From the NCBI RefSeq assembly GCF_016638705.1, contig NZ_CP067341.1:3661501-3725500 (forward strand): a stretch of 64,000 nucleotides of DNA. The letters run 5' to 3'. Position numbers and translations under genes: made by a program. The notes under the pieces are model-generated. The model saw only the letters and a program-made list of their open reading frames with translations, was not told the DNA's origin and ran no database searches. Every line of letters begins with the position of its first letter. Within the stretch, counting starts at the first letter, position 1. This document shows, in pieces, positions 36,539 through 46,744 of this stretch. The DNA is from Lysinibacillus agricola. GTDB taxonomy: Bacteria > Bacillota > Bacilli > Bacillales_A > Planococcaceae.

Positions 36539-39500
36539 TTAACGACATGGTGTTATTGCTGAGGAAGGAACATGCGCCTCAACCAAAATCTCTTTTGAGT
36601 CATTTGCAAATCTTGCTGATACACTACCAACACCGTTTGCCTTTTTTTTTTCTACAGTAGAAATATCTATTACCCTCTTATTACCTACCTTATCAGGTAC
36701 TACATCTTCAGTATCAAAGGAAACCATTCTTTGTCCAGGTTCACGATGTTTAGCTAATGCTTCGGGATCTGTACTTGTTGAAATAAATTGCGAACCTTTA
36801 TTCCTTGATCCAGTGGAAACATGACCATGAACAGTCATTCCCCTTCCTGGTTTTTTCGCTGACAAGCCTTTTGAAGGATCTTCATCAGGTCTTAATAATC
36901 GATAAACAATAATAAGTCCCAATGGGTCAGTCCATTTATTTGTATCTTTCACATATCCATACAGCGTTGGATTATTTCCAGAAAGTCCAATCGGGTCAAT
37001 TTGAGTATAGTTCCCTTGTTCTGGGTCGTAGTATCGGAATCTATTATAATACAATCCTATTTCCACATCTTCATACTGCCCTTGATAACGGAATGGAATG
37101 AAGTCTTTCTCACCGGTAAATTCTTTTTCTCTTCCATAAATATCAAGTTCTGCTAACCAACTCCTCTTACCTTCGTCATCATAAGCTTCTACAGGCGTTC
37201 CTAGATGGTCACTAATAATACTGTAATTACCTTCACTCGTAATTTTAGCTGAAGGGATGAACCCATCATTAAACACCCATGTGACTAGATTATCTACTAT
37301 TTCGGAGTTTTTCTGTGAAGAACACTCATCTAGATTTCCATATATATCTGAATTATTCTCTGAGAAATACTCATGTAGGATAGTATTCCCATCCCAAACG
37401 AATTTCGTTATCTTTTCGCTTGAACACTTCTCTATTCGTCTACCTAGCGAGTCATACTTGAAAGTAACTTCTGTGTTGTCTGGCATGATGACCTTAGACA
37501 TCATGCCATTACCATAGTACTCGTACTTCCACGTATCACCATTCTTCTCAACTTTCTGAATCAGATTCCCTTCATCATCATAAGAGAATGTTGCCTCTCT
37601 CGTTTCAAGCAATCTACTTCCGGCACCATAGACACGATCGGTCTTTTCTTTCGTTTCATACAAATTCCCGACATCATCAACACTGCGATGTAAGAAATCA
37701 AATTGACCGCCTTGATTGGACCAAACGAGATTACTGAATTCATCGTAGCCATAGGTAACTTTTACACCCGTTAACTCGTTGACCATACTTCGTAATCGAT
37801 GATTGACGTCCCAATTATACGCGCGTCTTCGTGTATCGCGGTTTTGACTACTTATTCGGTGGTGTGTTGGCCTACCCGTAGTATCATACTGCCATTTGCT
37901 GATGACATCCCCTGGTAGGATTCTTTCAATTTCTTGACCGAGTTCATTGTACTGCATTGATGCTGTCCAATGTTCTTGCTCTGAGCGAGAAGCTGTGATT
38001 TGCGACACATTCCCCATTTCATTTCGAGCGACATCTATTTTTGCACCTAAGCTACTTGTAATTTGTGAACGGTTGCCTAATTCATCATAATTACTCGCAA
38101 TCCAATGGTCATTCTGCCACTCCTTGATCACTTGTCCAGATGGGTCTCGCTCCAGTTTTACTTTCACATGCTCATTCTCGGTCTGAATTAACGAACCATT
38201 TTTGTCATAGCCAAACGTTTCCCAAGTGTCATCATAATAATCAGCCCGAATGACATTCACTAGACCATCATGCTGGAACGCTGTCCAACGATCACCCGGA
38301 CGTTGAATTCTCTGAACTAAACCAGCCAGACTTCGTTCATACGTTCTTTCAATCTCATCAAAGCCGACTTCCTTAATGATATTGCCTTTCGTATCACGTT
38401 CAAACTGATACGTTTCGCCTCTTTCGTTGATCACAGCGGTTAACTGCTCCTCTGTATCATAGGCGAATTTAACTTTCTTGCCACCTTGTTCTCGTGCTAT
38501 CAAACTGCCAAGAATGGTGTAATCAAAGGCTACTTGGGTATGGTTATCTTTCGCGAAAATGACATCATCATAGGCATTGTACTTTAATTGAACGTCGTTA
38601 CCATCGGATAGATTTGCACGTACTAGACGATTCAAGTTATCATATCGGAACTTCTCAGTAGCCCCTAGCGGATTGGTCGTTGTTGTGCAGTTACCACGAC
38701 GGTCATATGCCCAGGTCGAACTTGTCCCGTCTGGCAATGTGACTTGACTCAGGTTCAGATCAGCATCATAAGCTAAGCTTACCACATGGCCTTGCGCATT
38801 TGTCACCATTTTAATTAAATATTGTTCATTATAGGAAAATTCTGTTTTTGTGCCATCTTCTAAAATATTTGCCTGCAATGTGCTATCTTCATTATAAATC
38901 CATTGACGACTTCCACCCTCTGCGTTAACTACCTGAATTAACCTATCCTTCTCATCATACTTTGACGATAAAGTACTGCCATCTGCAAGAGTAATCGTCA
39001 CTGGATTTGCCCATTCATCATAGCTAAATGTCGTCACACGATCGTCTTCATCTACTTCTTGCAGTAATTCAAAGTCCTCATTATATTCATAGCTGACCTC
39101 ACTACCATCTGGATGAACAATTTTCGTACAGAGGTTATCTTCGTTAAAATAGTAATAACTCTTATGGCCTAAGCTATTCGTAATCTCATTATAGCCCTCG
39201 TGATACGAAAGCTCCCCTGCAAGGACATTGCCATCTCCCCATGTTTTGATAACTCGTGCACCTGTAGTTGGGCCATCATAACGCCAGAAGAAGCTATTTT
39301 TATTGCGATCCGTTTTTTGCATCATTAAGTGATTAACATATTTAATATGCGTACTTTGACCTAACGCATCTTGGATTTCGATTAAATCTTGTCCATCATT
39401 ATAATCATAGCGAACTAAGACTTCACGACTCATCTGGTTGCGTAAAGCAACCTCTGTCATTCTGCCTACCTCATTGGTTGTAACCTCAAGCACTCTACCT

Positions 39501-42037
39501 ACACTGTCTGTTACTTGAGATAGGAACCCTTTAAGGTTATACGCAAATTGAATATGATGCTCTTGTTCATTTTTTACTTCTTTTAATCGGTATTTTGTTT
39601 CTGTTATTTGTTCAAATACATAAATCAATCGTGTATCATGCTCAAACAAATGATACTCCTCGCCTGTATTTGTTAAGGTCATTCTTTCTCTTTTGTTAAA
39701 ATACGGCAAGTTTATTGGTAAAATTGGAAATCCAACAGCGCGACCATCCGTCACAACAATTCCAATCAGGTCATCTTCTTCATAAATCTCTAAGGCTAGA
39801 TCGTATGTAAAGTGCATCCCATGACCTGTCAAGCCAATACGACTACTATCACTGTACCAAGCACGTTCCCATGAAAGGGGGATAGGTCCAGGTAGTTCAA
39901 AGTCAACGCCTTCATAAATCATACGCCCTGTAATTAAATCAACGGGCTCAAATCCTCTTTTACAGAATTTTTTACTTAACCCTTGTGTACAATTAAATTT
40001 CTTTAATACCCCATGATTAAATTTCGTTAGCCCAGCTTTAGCCATAGCTTTCATACCGTCTACTGCCTTCGACACAGCGAGCAGTTCATCCATCGATGAG
40101 ATGACTTTATCCGCTGCCGTCTTCACGGCCTTAGACCCTTTGTTGGCTAGAGCCGATACTGCATCTAGCGTTTTAGACACTTTTGTGTAAGCTGCTTTCA
40201 TCCCTTTTATTGCTTTGGATGCATCCACTGCTTTATCTGCAGCTTTTGCGGCTGTAATTGCTTTATCAGCAGCTTTTGCCGCTTTACCGGCCTTATAAGC
40301 TGTTTTGGCTGCATCACCAACAACCGGGACTGCACCTACAATGTTCATGGCTGCCCCCATGTAATCTCCTCTTGCCAAGCTTATTCCTGCATTCGCAATA
40401 TCTGCAAATGTACCTATGACAGGAATAAATCCAGCGATATCCAGCGCTGTACTTACGCCATCTACTAAACTACTAAACCAGCCTTTCTTTTCTTTCTTTT
40501 CTTCTGCCTTTTGCGGGAAGATTAAGTCAACTTTCGTCGTAGCTTCGATTGCTTCTTCATTTAATTTCGGTGGCTGGCTTTGCTTCTCTATACCTTCTTG
40601 ATCAATGAGCGTACTAATTAATTGTGTATCAGCGGCCATAATCACATGACTTTGTTCCTTCGCTGATATCGCAATCCATTCTTCCGCCTCTACGGCTAGC
40701 TCTTTCATCCCACTAATTTCGAGTGTTTCATCGGCCGCTAGCATGATGGTACTGTTACTTTGAAATGTTACGCCATCTCCATCATCCATCTTTAAGTCCA
40801 AGACCCCATCTACTGCACTAAAGGTAATATCACCAACGCCTAATGTCACATCTTTCCCAACGTTGGTCGCCAATGATTTAACGGTAGTATCCGCCATTTT
40901 CTGCGTCTGCTTTTGCCCGCCCTCTGGTGTGGCTGGATTCACACGCACCGAGCTGATAACGATGGCATCTTCTTCAACTGCACTTGGAAAATGTAATTGG
41001 GCACGTGCACCTATTTGAGGCATTAAATACATAACACCATTGGCATCTGCTGAATATGCAAACCAATGTGCTTTTTCTTGATCCTGGCTTTTATCTATAT
41101 CTAAATGAATTTTAACGGTGTTTTGCGTAACATCAATGATCTTTCCTGTAAACGCTGCACCAATGAGATCTAAATTGCGTGCCAATCGCTGACGAATACT
41201 TTTCTCTGGTTGGGCAGTATATTGAAACTTCAACACACCCTCATCAAGATGGGTCTCCCTAGTCGTTACAATATAGGAGCTTCCCTTGAATTGCACCAAC
41301 GCGCCCAACTCATGGGGCTCTGTGCTTTCAAACTCACAGTAAGTATAATCTGCTTCACTCACATCCGTACCATCGTTTTCAGTAATCAAACGATATGCAT
41401 CGACGTCCATTCTTACTATAGAAGGCAGATGGTCGATCGTTATGCTTTTCCTACTTTGAGGTGTACCAAGCCAAAATCGAGCACCTTTTCCTTTTAAATC
41501 AGGAAAAACAACAGCGTGCAAACGGGAGGCCATTCTTTTAATAAATTCCCAATCTGTTTCTAAGTATTGAATCGCAATACTACCAATGGCTTGACCGTTA
41601 GAAGCTTGGTCGATATAATCCCCATTAGGATAGGCGCTTACGATATTTTTTATTAACTGAACGTACGTCATGTTCACATCTTGAAAAGAACGTGAGCGCT
41701 TTGCAATATCCATATTTGCTGTATATGATATAGCCTCAACGGAAACATAGTGCACCCCTTGTGATGCCTGCAACTCCGCATTTTCAATTCTTCCTGAGAA
41801 CAAAATGGCACTGTCTCGCCCAAATTTCACAACAACTTCATCTGTATGATTGACCCGCTGAATATACTTTTGTGCTTGCTCTTCAGCAATCATTCCCGTA
41901 AAGTACAATCTCGCATGGTCATTGCCCTTATGTTTAATGGTTAACTTTTCTAAATGAATAAGTGGATAAGGCCATTCGAGCACAAGATCCTCATACGTAC
42001 TAACCGTGTGTACTTCCTTTTCTTCTAGCGATTTCAT
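36539..42037 (-). CDS. VgrG-Rhs fusion effector with ADP-ribosyltransferase-like tip
   Basis: 1832 aa. Residues 1-290: gpD/gp27-like VgrG base (LETDWEFIKRMASRLHAVVF). 292-365: gp5 OB fold (GAAFTGKIIDVTQNTVKIHL). 395-475: beta-spike. 519-580: hydrophobic helices (DIAGFIPVIGTFADIANAG), then Ala/Lys-rich helices to 660. 690-770: DUF6531-like start of Rhs (EPVDLITGRMIYEGVDFELP). 770-1706: YD repeats, core end RYYDPEQGNYTQIDPIGLSG, TDPLG. 1708-1832: toxin with VYRLLRPDED, SQFISTSTD and EILVEAHVP, the R/STS/E layout of ADP-ribosyltransferases (DUF7587-like). Ribosome site AAAGGAGGT. Last delivery gene of the operon. Confidence 0.88.
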   Translation of the reverse strand: MKSLEEKEVHTVSTYEDLVLEWPYPLIHLEKLTIKHKGNDHARLYFTGMIAEEQAQKYIQRVNHTDEVVVKFGRDSAILFSGRIENAELQASQGVHYVSVEAISYTANMDIAKRSRSFQDVNMTYVQLIKNIVSAYPNGDYIDQASNGQAIGSIAIQYLETDWEFIKRMASRLHAVVFPDLKGKGARFWLGTPQSRKSITIDHLPSIVRMDVDAYRLITENDGTDVSEADYTYCEFESTEPHELGALVQFKGSSYIVTTRETHLDEGVLKFQYTAQPEKSIRQRLARNLDLIGAAFTGKIIDVTQNTVKIHLDIDKSQDQEKAHWFAYSADANGVMYLMPQIGARAQLHFPSAVEEDAIVISSVRVNPATPEGGQKQTQKMADTTVKSLATNVGKDVTLGVGDITFSAVDGVLDLKMDDGDGVTFQSNSTIMLAADETLEISGMKELAVEAEEWIAISAKEQSHVIMAADTQLISTLIDQEGIEKQSQPPKLNEEAIEATTKVDLIFPQKAEEKKEKKGWFSSLVDGVSTALDIAGFIPVIGTFADIANAGISLARGDYMGAAMNIVGAVPVVGDAAKTAYKAGKAAKAADKAITAAKAADKAVDASKAIKGMKAAYTKVSKTLDAVSALANKGSKAVKTAADKVISSMDELLAVSKAVDGMKAMAKAGLTKFNHGVLKKFNCTQGLSKKFCKRGFEPVDLITGRMIYEGVDFELPGPIPLSWERAWYSDSSRIGLTGHGMHFTYDLALEIYEEDDLIGIVVTDGRAVGFPILPINLPYFNKRERMTLTNTGEEYHLFEHDTRLIYVFEQITETKYRLKEVKNEQEHHIQFAYNLKGFLSQVTDSVGRVLEVTTNEVGRMTEVALRNQMSREVLVRYDYNDGQDLIEIQDALGQSTHIKYVNHLMMQKTDRNKNSFFWRYDGPTTGARVIKTWGDGNVLAGELSYHEGYNEITNSLGHKSYYYFNEDNLCTKIVHPDGSEVSYEYNEDFELLQEVDEDDRVTTFSYDEWANPVTITLADGSTLSSKYDEKDRLIQVVNAEGGSRQWIYNEDSTLQANILEDGTKTEFSYNEQYLIKMVTNAQGHVVSLAYDADLNLSQVTLPDGTSSTWAYDRRGNCTTTTNPLGATEKFRYDNLNRLVRANLSDGNDVQLKYNAYDDVIFAKDNHTQVAFDYTILGSLIAREQGGKKVKFAYDTEEQLTAVINERGETYQFERDTKGNIIKEVGFDEIERTYERSLAGLVQRIQRPGDRWTAFQHDGLVNVIRADYYDDTWETFGYDKNGSLIQTENEHVKVKLERDPSGQVIKEWQNDHWIASNYDELGNRSQITSSLGAKIDVARNEMGNVSQITASRSEQEHWTASMQYNELGQEIERILPGDVISKWQYDTTGRPTHHRISSQNRDTRRRAYNWDVNHRLRSMVNELTGVKVTYGYDEFSNLVWSNQGGQFDFLHRSVDDVGNLYETKEKTDRVYGAGSRLLETREATFSYDDEGNLIQKVEKNGDTWKYEYYGNGMMSKVIMPDNTEVTFKYDSLGRRIEKCSSEKITKFVWDGNTILHEYFSENNSDIYGNLDECSSQKNSEIVDNLVTWVFNDGFIPSAKITSEGNYSIISDHLGTPVEAYDDEGKRSWLAELDIYGREKEFTGEKDFIPFRYQGQYEDVEIGLYYNRFRYYDPEQGNYTQIDPIGLSGNNPTLYGYVKDTNKWTDPLGLIIVYRLLRPDEDPSKGLSAKKPGRGMTVHGHVSTGSRNKGSQFISTSTDPEALAKHREPGQRMVSFDTEDVVPDKVGNKRVIDISTVEKKKANGVGSVSARFANDSKEILVEAHVPSSAITPCR

Positions 42038-42067
42038 TACTTACCTCCTTTCAATCAACCTTGCCTT

Positions 42068-42466
42068 TTAAAAACCTTGTTTCGGAATTTCTACTTCCTC
42101 TTGACCGTCATGAATAATTTCGATTTTGCCTCCACCTGCTGAGCATTGGGTATGGCAGCGACTTAATAACGCTTGCTTTCCCTCGATATTGACGTTTTCC
42201 ATCCCTTCCATCCAATCAATGGAGCATGTTGGTGTACACGGCTTTTGCAACTGTAAACAAACACCAAAGGTTGGGATGTTATCAGGGTTTCGATCCCCTA
42301 CATTCATTACGGCTTTCTCTTTAATATAAACGCCATGGTCTTGCGGCAAATTTAAATAATTGAGGTGGCTGCCATGTTCACAGGAAATGATTGCTCCATG
42401 TACGACATAACTAAATTGCTCTTGTTCCGAACCTTCTGTTTCCAAACTTTCTACAACTTGAGCCAT
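42068..42466 (-). CDS. PAAR-like DUF4280 protein
   Basis: 132 aa, cysteine-rich. DUF4280 features: VVHGAIISCEHGSHLNYLNL, VYIKEKAVMNVGDRNPDNIP and CTPTCSIDWMEG, with eight cysteines in pairs. DUF4280 is PAAR-like and expected to form the sharpened tip on a VgrG trimer. It sits between the upstream vgrG and the VgrG-Rhs gene, 30 bases before the latter, in one operon. Confidence 0.8.
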   Translation of the reverse strand: MAQVVESLETEGSEQEQFSYVVHGAIISCEHGSHLNYLNLPQDHGVYIKEKAVMNVGDRNPDNIPTFGVCLQLQKPCTPTCSIDWMEGMENVNIEGKQALLSRCHTQCSAGGGKIEIIHDGQEEVEIPKQGF

Positions 42467-42543
42467 TAACTATCCTTCCTTTCGTATCGATTGAACACTG
42501 TTTCAAACTACGACAGTGTTTTGGAATGATTTATTAGAATGCT

Positions 42544-43041
42544 CTATCGTCCTTGTAGTTTTACTCGTTGCAACTGAATCCCGAGATATGGTCGTCGTAA
42601 CATACTTTCTGCCACGTCTAAATTAACGATGGTGAACGATTCCTTTTTGCCGTCGACTTGAAAAATACAATCCAGTTCCACTTTCTTCGGGTCAATTACG
42701 AGCTCCTTTATTTGTCCGTCTGGATAATAAGCCGTCTCATCGGAAATACAGTTCTTCTTTACAATGTCCATAAGCCAATGCACACGCTGTGTTCCTTTCT
42801 TCACATCTGTAAAGACAATGGCTGTAAATTCTAAGTTATCCTCATATTTCACCAATAACCCTTTTAAATCATCAGACACGATTCTTCGAGGCTTTTCTAA
42901 ATAATCCAGATATACCGCATTCTCTTTTTCTATTACTTCCCCGAATACAGATGAACAGACAAAGTTATCATCGAGGTCTGTCTTGAAAGGAATAATTGGA
43001 TTTGTAATGCTTTGATCTTGCCGAACAATAAAATACTCCAT
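42544..43041 (-). CDS. Imm11-like (DUF1629-type) protein
   Basis: 165 aa. Pattern: LDYLEKPRRIVSDDLKGLLV, then GQIKELVIDPKKVELDCIF and IVNLDVAESMLRRPYLGIQL, resembling the imm11/DUF1629 fold. Such proteins occur both as immunity factors and next to VgrG/PAAR genes. Here no toxin lies directly upstream, so an accessory or adaptor role in spike loading is as likely as immunity. GGAGGAAAAG precedes the ATG. Confidence 0.55.
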   Translation of the reverse strand: MEYFIVRQDQSITNPIIPFKTDLDDNFVCSSVFGEVIEKENAVYLDYLEKPRRIVSDDLKGLLVKYEDNLEFTAIVFTDVKKGTQRVHWLMDIVKKNCISDETAYYPDGQIKELVIDPKKVELDCIFQVDGKKESFTIVNLDVAESMLRRPYLGIQLQRVKLQGR

Positions 43042-43079
43042 CTTTTCCTCCTGTAACTATCATTTATGTCGATTTCAAA

Positions 43080-44177
43080 TTAATGAATCCAATGAATGTC
43101 TTTTATCTGGTCTGGGCTAAATAGACATTTCTCTTGATCGCGTTTAAAGAAGGTAGCTCCTTTTAAATTAGCACCTGTAAAATTAGCGCCTGCAATCTGC
43201 GCAAACTCAAATTTTGCATTTTCCAAATTTGCATGACTGAAGTCAGTGCCAAGGTAACACGCAACTTCATCATCAGGAAGCATTAGCGTTTTTCCTTGTG
43301 CATGCGTAAAATTAGCGCCTGCTAAATTGGCATTTCGAAAATCAGCATCTTGAATGGCTGCATAGGAAAAATCAACATTCGCTAAGCTACAATCTACAAA
43401 ACTAGTACCGACGCAAACACTTTGTTTCATTGAAGCCCCTTCTAAGTCGCTGCCATTGAAGTTCGCATAAGAAAAGTCCATTTGGTCGAAAAATTTTTGC
43501 TGTAACTGTAGGCTTGAGAAATTTTCAAATGTATATGATTTATCCATCTCGTTTTTCCCTAGCCACGAGAGGAGATTTTCTTCCACCCGTTCCCGTTCGT
43601 CCAGCATCGCAACATCTTCACTAAATCCTTTATATTCCCCGACACGAAATCGCAAACACACTGCTCGTTGAAAGTCTATTTCAGGAACGCTTTCCTGTTG
43701 ATAGCGGAAAAGATAGCGTACCAATTGAATAATATACTGATGAAACAGAATCACAGTCTGTTGAATAATTCCCCGAACGTCAGCTGCTTGGATAGCGAGA
43801 TATGGTTTTCTTTCTTTTTCAAGCGTTTTGTGTAAATCTATAATCGCCTCGCTGAGCCATTCCGCTTCATACTGGGCCGTACATTCTCCCCAGTCGTAGT
43901 ACCATTTTTCTCCATATGCTTCTACCAAATACGTACACTTGTTATCTAGTAATGATGTTCGTAGCAGTGAAAAATGAATAAAAGCAACTGGCGCTAACCT
44001 TCCCTGTTCTTGCTGATCTCTAATATTTGCAAACAGCTGTTCAAGCGCGTGAATGATTGGTTTTAGTAAGACTTCCTTCTCTTGACGAAACTGTCGATCA
44101 ACCTTCTCTTGTAATCGGCTGATATGAACTGACACGCATTCATCCATAAAATGCTGTAATGCTTCTTCTCGTTTCAT
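43080..44177 (-). CDS. Pentapeptide-repeat protein with helical N-terminal domain
   Basis: 365 aa. The first ~210 residues are helical (LSEAIIDLHKTLEKERKPYL; VILFHQYIIQLVRYLFRYQQ). Residues ~235-350 are pentapeptide repeats of the A(N/D)LxN type (FSYANFNGSDLEGASMKQSV; NLAGANFTHAQG; ANLENAKFEFAQIAGANFTG), forming a square beta-helix. Comparable proteins (DUF2169/pentapeptide class) accompany VgrG and PAAR genes. Role as a spike or effector adaptor is inferred from the operon. Confidence 0.75.
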   Translation of the reverse strand: MKREEALQHFMDECVSVHISRLQEKVDRQFRQEKEVLLKPIIHALEQLFANIRDQQEQGRLAPVAFIHFSLLRTSLLDNKCTYLVEAYGEKWYYDWGECTAQYEAEWLSEAIIDLHKTLEKERKPYLAIQAADVRGIIQQTVILFHQYIIQLVRYLFRYQQESVPEIDFQRAVCLRFRVGEYKGFSEDVAMLDERERVEENLLSWLGKNEMDKSYTFENFSSLQLQQKFFDQMDFSYANFNGSDLEGASMKQSVCVGTSFVDCSLANVDFSYAAIQDADFRNANLAGANFTHAQGKTLMLPDDEVACYLGTDFSHANLENAKFEFAQIAGANFTGANLKGATFFKRDQEKCLFSPDQIKDIHWIH

Positions 44178-44192
44178 GCGTCCACATCCTTA

Positions 44193-45734
44193 CTAATTTG
44201 CTCGTACTTCTGTTCCTTTAATCTCCATTTTGTCTTCCATCTTGATGGAACTGTCTTTACAAGTCATCTCTATTTTCTCGGTCGCATTAATCATAATTTG
44301 CTTCGCATTGATGGCGACTTTATCTGTTGCTTGTAAGGTAATATTTTTATCACTTATGATGGAGATCCCATTATCATCCATAAGCGAAATCATTAATCCA
44401 CCACCAGATATGACAATCCGATCGGGTGCAAGTAGAATTTGTTTACCGTGCTTCGTTCTGAGCGTTTTGACATCTGGATCAGCCATCCGCGCTGGATCTT
44501 GGCGACTATCCTCTGGTGGTGCAGGTCTTGACCCACCGCCGCCACCTCCGCCACTGCCACTAGCACTGGCACTTCCACCACCGCTTGGACTAGGCGGATT
44601 CGTCGCTGCTAACATCGAACCAGATTGTGGAGGAGCTTTTGATACGGAACTAATCGCAATCCCTTCATCCTCACGATTGCCTGGGAAATAGATTCTAACG
44701 TTATCAGATAGCTCTGGCATGAAGTACCAGCCTGTATTATCTTCTGATGCATAGATCGTAGAATACGGAAACCAATACGCTGTATCTTTATCTTGACCTT
44801 CGTCGAAATCGACATGAATACGAATTTTGTCCCCCGCAACATCAATTACTTTCCCTTGAATGGAGGCGCCAATAATAGCTTGATTATAAGTAGTGTGGAC
44901 ACTGAAGCCGTTCTGAGGTGTTAACGTGTAGATATGCTTGAACAAGCCATCTTTTAAAGTTGAGTAGATTTTATAGACATACAATTTTTTTGATTGGAAT
45001 GTAACTTCATTACCTATTTTGAATGGTTGGAACGATTCTACTTCATAGTACATGTAGTCACTATCAGTAATACCGTCGAGATGATTTTTACTGGACACAA
45101 GGAAATTGCCGATCGCCTTTTTAACTCGATAATTAATGGCCTCCATTTTCTGCGTGCCCCCAGCTTGAAACGGTACGCCGAAGTAAAACTTGGCGGCTGG
45201 GTGTACCGTATCTGGCACTAGGCCTGTATGGAATCTTGATGCCATACGTTTAAGAAACTCCCAATCTGTCTCTATATATTGCATCGTAAAACGTCCAATA
45301 GTAGAGCCCTTTGAGGCATAATCCATGAAGTCTGCACCTTTTTGATCGGCAATACATGCATTTATTAATTCACTATAGGGCATACTCGCATTTTGATAGG
45401 TTTGGTTTATCTTCTTCACATCTAACACATACGTATGCGAAACAGCTTTAACCTCCAAATAATAGGTACCCAAAACCGATTTCACTTGTACATCTAGCGC
45501 CACCCCATTAAAAATAGGAATAGTTTGTCCACCACTACCGATTTGCACGACTTCAATAGCCGTTTCTGCATCCGTCATATATACATAGGAATCTTCGAGT
45601 TCATCTGGAATCACGCCCGTCAAATGCAATGTAGCATGCTCATTCATTTGTTGCGTAATTTCGATTTGATCGACGCGAATATTATAGGGCATCACGATGA
45701 TATCTTTATACGTCAAGGCTGTTTCCTTACTCAT
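44193..45734 (-). CDS. VgrG-like spike protein
   Basis: 513 aa. Residues 1-285: gpD/gp27-like base (IETDWEFLKRMASRFHTGLV). About 290-370: OB fold (GASIQGKVIDVAGDKIRIHV, SDNVRIYFPGNREDEGIAIS). Then a Gly/Ser/Pro-rich hinge of about 45 residues (SGSGGGGGGGSRPAPPEDS). The end is a beta-helical needle (KNITLQATDKVAINAKQIMI). It overlaps the upstream gene by ATGA, showing translational coupling. It has no toxin domain and may trimerise with the VgrG-Rhs protein. Confidence 0.85.
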   Translation of the reverse strand: MSKETALTYKDIIVMPYNIRVDQIEITQQMNEHATLHLTGVIPDELEDSYVYMTDAETAIEVVQIGSGGQTIPIFNGVALDVQVKSVLGTYYLEVKAVSHTYVLDVKKINQTYQNASMPYSELINACIADQKGADFMDYASKGSTIGRFTMQYIETDWEFLKRMASRFHTGLVPDTVHPAAKFYFGVPFQAGGTQKMEAINYRVKKAIGNFLVSSKNHLDGITDSDYMYYEVESFQPFKIGNEVTFQSKKLYVYKIYSTLKDGLFKHIYTLTPQNGFSVHTTYNQAIIGASIQGKVIDVAGDKIRIHVDFDEGQDKDTAYWFPYSTIYASEDNTGWYFMPELSDNVRIYFPGNREDEGIAISSVSKAPPQSGSMLAATNPPSPSGGGSASASGSGGGGGGGSRPAPPEDSRQDPARMADPDVKTLRTKHGKQILLAPDRIVISGGGLMISLMDDNGISIISDKNITLQATDKVAINAKQIMINATEKIEMTCKDSSIKMEDKMEIKGTEVRAN

Positions 45735-46375
45735 TCGACAACACCTTCCCCATCTAATAATTTGTTTTCAACAAAGATAGATTCCATCATGCCGTAAGCA
45801 ATGGGTTTCCAAATATCCATCTCTTTTTTCAAACAATTGACCGAGCCCATTGTCACATTCTCGCCTACTATAAACAAAAACATTAAATTATAAATCTTGT
45901 TATCTAGTGCGGGCGAAATGAAATCAAAGTAACCAATTTGTAAACCGTTAACTTCAATCATGGCGGTATCCAACATTTTTGTAGTTGGCTGCGTTTTTTG
46001 AAGGATATTCCTCATAGCCTCTGTAAAGTCTTCTAATTCCTCTTCTTTTACCTGTTGTTCCATGATTTTCAGTGTGACATTGATGGACGTACTTTCGCTT
46101 GTATAAATATAATCTGGCCTACGACTGGATGGATATTTAATATCCATTAATTCAGGCTCCATCACGTCAAAGGCTGCAGGCATACACATCCGGATTTGAC
46201 CCTCATAAAAACTCATTTCTTTAAACTCAATCGTTTCATCTTCAATCATGAGCTGCCCATCTTTAATCGCTTTCACAATATCCGTATTTAATAATTGGTT
46301 TTCGATATTCTCCATTCGTTTCTTCTGCCTTGCATGTTTCGTCATCTCGATAATTTCTTCATCCATAAAATTCAT
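45731..46375 (-). CDS. DcrB/EagR-like adaptor protein
   Basis: 214 aa from the ATG at 46375 (AAAGGAGCG); the frame extends further upstream without a better site. The core EGQIRMCMPAAFDVMEPELM, DIKYPSSRRPDYIYTSESTS and INVTLKIMEQQVKEEE resembles the DcrB/DUF1795 fold. Its Gram-negative EagR members chaperone the N-terminal hydrophobic helices of Rhs effectors. The VgrG-Rhs protein three genes on has such helices (519-580). First gene of the delivery operon; fold call is by pattern. Confidence 0.6.
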   Translation of the reverse strand: MNFMDEEIIEMTKHARQKKRMENIENQLLNTDIVKAIKDGQLMIEDETIEFKEMSFYEGQIRMCMPAAFDVMEPELMDIKYPSSRRPDYIYTSESTSINVTLKIMEQQVKEEELEDFTEAMRNILQKTQPTTKMLDTAMIEVNGLQIGYFDFISPALDNKIYNLMFLFIVGENVTMGSVNCLKKEMDIWKPIAYGMMESIFVENKLLDGEGVVE

Positions 46376-46529
46376 TTTTTTCGCTCCTTTGTGTCGATTC
46401 TTTATTCGTTCCATCTCATGACCTTGTATTTTTTCGCTTTCCAATTAATAAGACAGATTATTAAGGTCACTTTGTTATTAATTTAATTTTTTTCAGTAAT
46501 ATTCCAGTAATAAATACATATATGACAAT

Positions 46530-46548
46530 ATAACCATTAATTGGTTAT
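46530..46548. promoter_or_regulatory. Palindrome upstream of the vgrG operon
   Basis: ATAACCA and TGGTTAT are separated by five bases (TTAAT), 155 bases upstream of the first operon gene. It could be an operator or a weak terminator. No clear sigma-A promoter was distinguished from the AT-rich background here. Confidence 0.35.
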
Positions 46549-46744
46549 TTTCATCATTAAATATGCTAATAAACCATAGATAAAAAGTCAACATTCATAA
46601 GTTCTATTATTTGGAATAAACAAAAAAATAATCCTGAAGATCGGGAAAATTTGAAATTTAGTAGTTAGATATACTGTGTGAGGAAAAAATAACATGGAAC
46701 TTTAATCATCGTGGTATAAAAAAGTAACTAGATCGAACGACGAA

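Noticed and set aside
44230..44691. Plus-strand 153-aa ORF with a proline run
   Set aside because: Antisense shadow of the Gly/Ser-rich hinge of the VgrG gene.
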